From assembly GCA_024516035.1 (NCBI GenBank), contig CM044958.1:23148108-23212107 (forward strand): a stretch of DNA of 64,000 bases. Reading direction: 5' to 3'. The position numbers and the translations under genes are program-made. The stretch comes from Bactericera cockerelli. Lineage: Eukaryota; Arthropoda; Insecta; Hemiptera; Triozidae. This document shows, piece after piece, positions 63,991 to 64,000 of the stretch. Below the pieces are notes generated by a model. It ran no database searches. It was not told the origin of the DNA and saw nothing but the letters and a program-made list of their open reading frames with translations. Position 1 is the stretch's first letter; every line of letters begins with the position of its first letter.

Positions 63991-64000
63991 GCAATACTCT

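Noticed and set aside
1..64000. Endogenous virus or LTR retrotransposon
   Set aside because: I found no capsid, protease, integrase or viral polymerase motifs and no LTR pair. The only reverse transcriptase is the RTE-like LINE.

Overview
This is eukaryotic nuclear DNA. It is AT-rich, full of CT/GA, CA and homopolymer runs, and packed with nested transposable elements. I could not recognise a single-copy host gene. Spliceosomal GT-AG introns in a Helitron, 5S- and tRNA-headed SINEs, mariner-type transposase remnants, an RTE-like LINE and hammerhead-ribozyme repeats point to an arthropod, most likely an insect. A sap-sucking hemipteran such as a planthopper is my guess, but the sequence does not prove it. 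The window is probably intergenic or from a very long intron.

Layout. 1-3.8 kb holds CT-rich sequence, SINE pieces and a minus-strand repeat with a hammerhead ribozyme. 3.83-6.53 kb is a TA-flanked DNA transposon with ~460-bp inverted arms and a broken transposase, inserted in a GA-rich satellite (3.5-7.2 kb). 7.6-8.0 kb is a ~60-bp minisatellite. 8.4 and 20.8 kb hold short non-autonomous Helitrons. 13.5-14.0 kb is a run of hairpins. 22.37-24.87 kb is a hAT-like element with a perfect 8-bp target duplication, carrying a satellite and an internally deleted mariner. 28.1-30.9 kb is a set of long inverted duplications that also holds the best-preserved hammerhead ribozyme.

The centrepiece is 34.4-50.9 kb. 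A 5'-truncated RTE-like LINE (minus strand, 12-bp target duplication) was split near its stop codon by a 14.2-kb Helitron (34827-48993, minus strand). The Helitron has proper ends and A/T flanks. Its six coding exons splice in phase into an uninterrupted RepHel-type protein of about 1,605 residues with the zinc finger, HUH nuclease and Pif1 helicase motifs. Its introns hold SINEs, an older repeat and a small Helitron in the opposite orientation.

51-64 kb is mostly unique AT-rich DNA with scattered SINE pieces, a GC-rich MITE (52.84-53.02 kb), an almost perfect 113-bp tandem duplication (54.3 kb) and an 888-bp foldback element (60.34-61.23 kb).

The SINEs fall into families. One has a 5S rRNA-derived head, another a tRNA-derived head, and these two share the same central body. 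The elements interact as layers of insertion. The Helitron could supply transposase in trans to the short Helitrons, and LINE machinery would be needed for the SINEs. None of this is proven by sequence alone.
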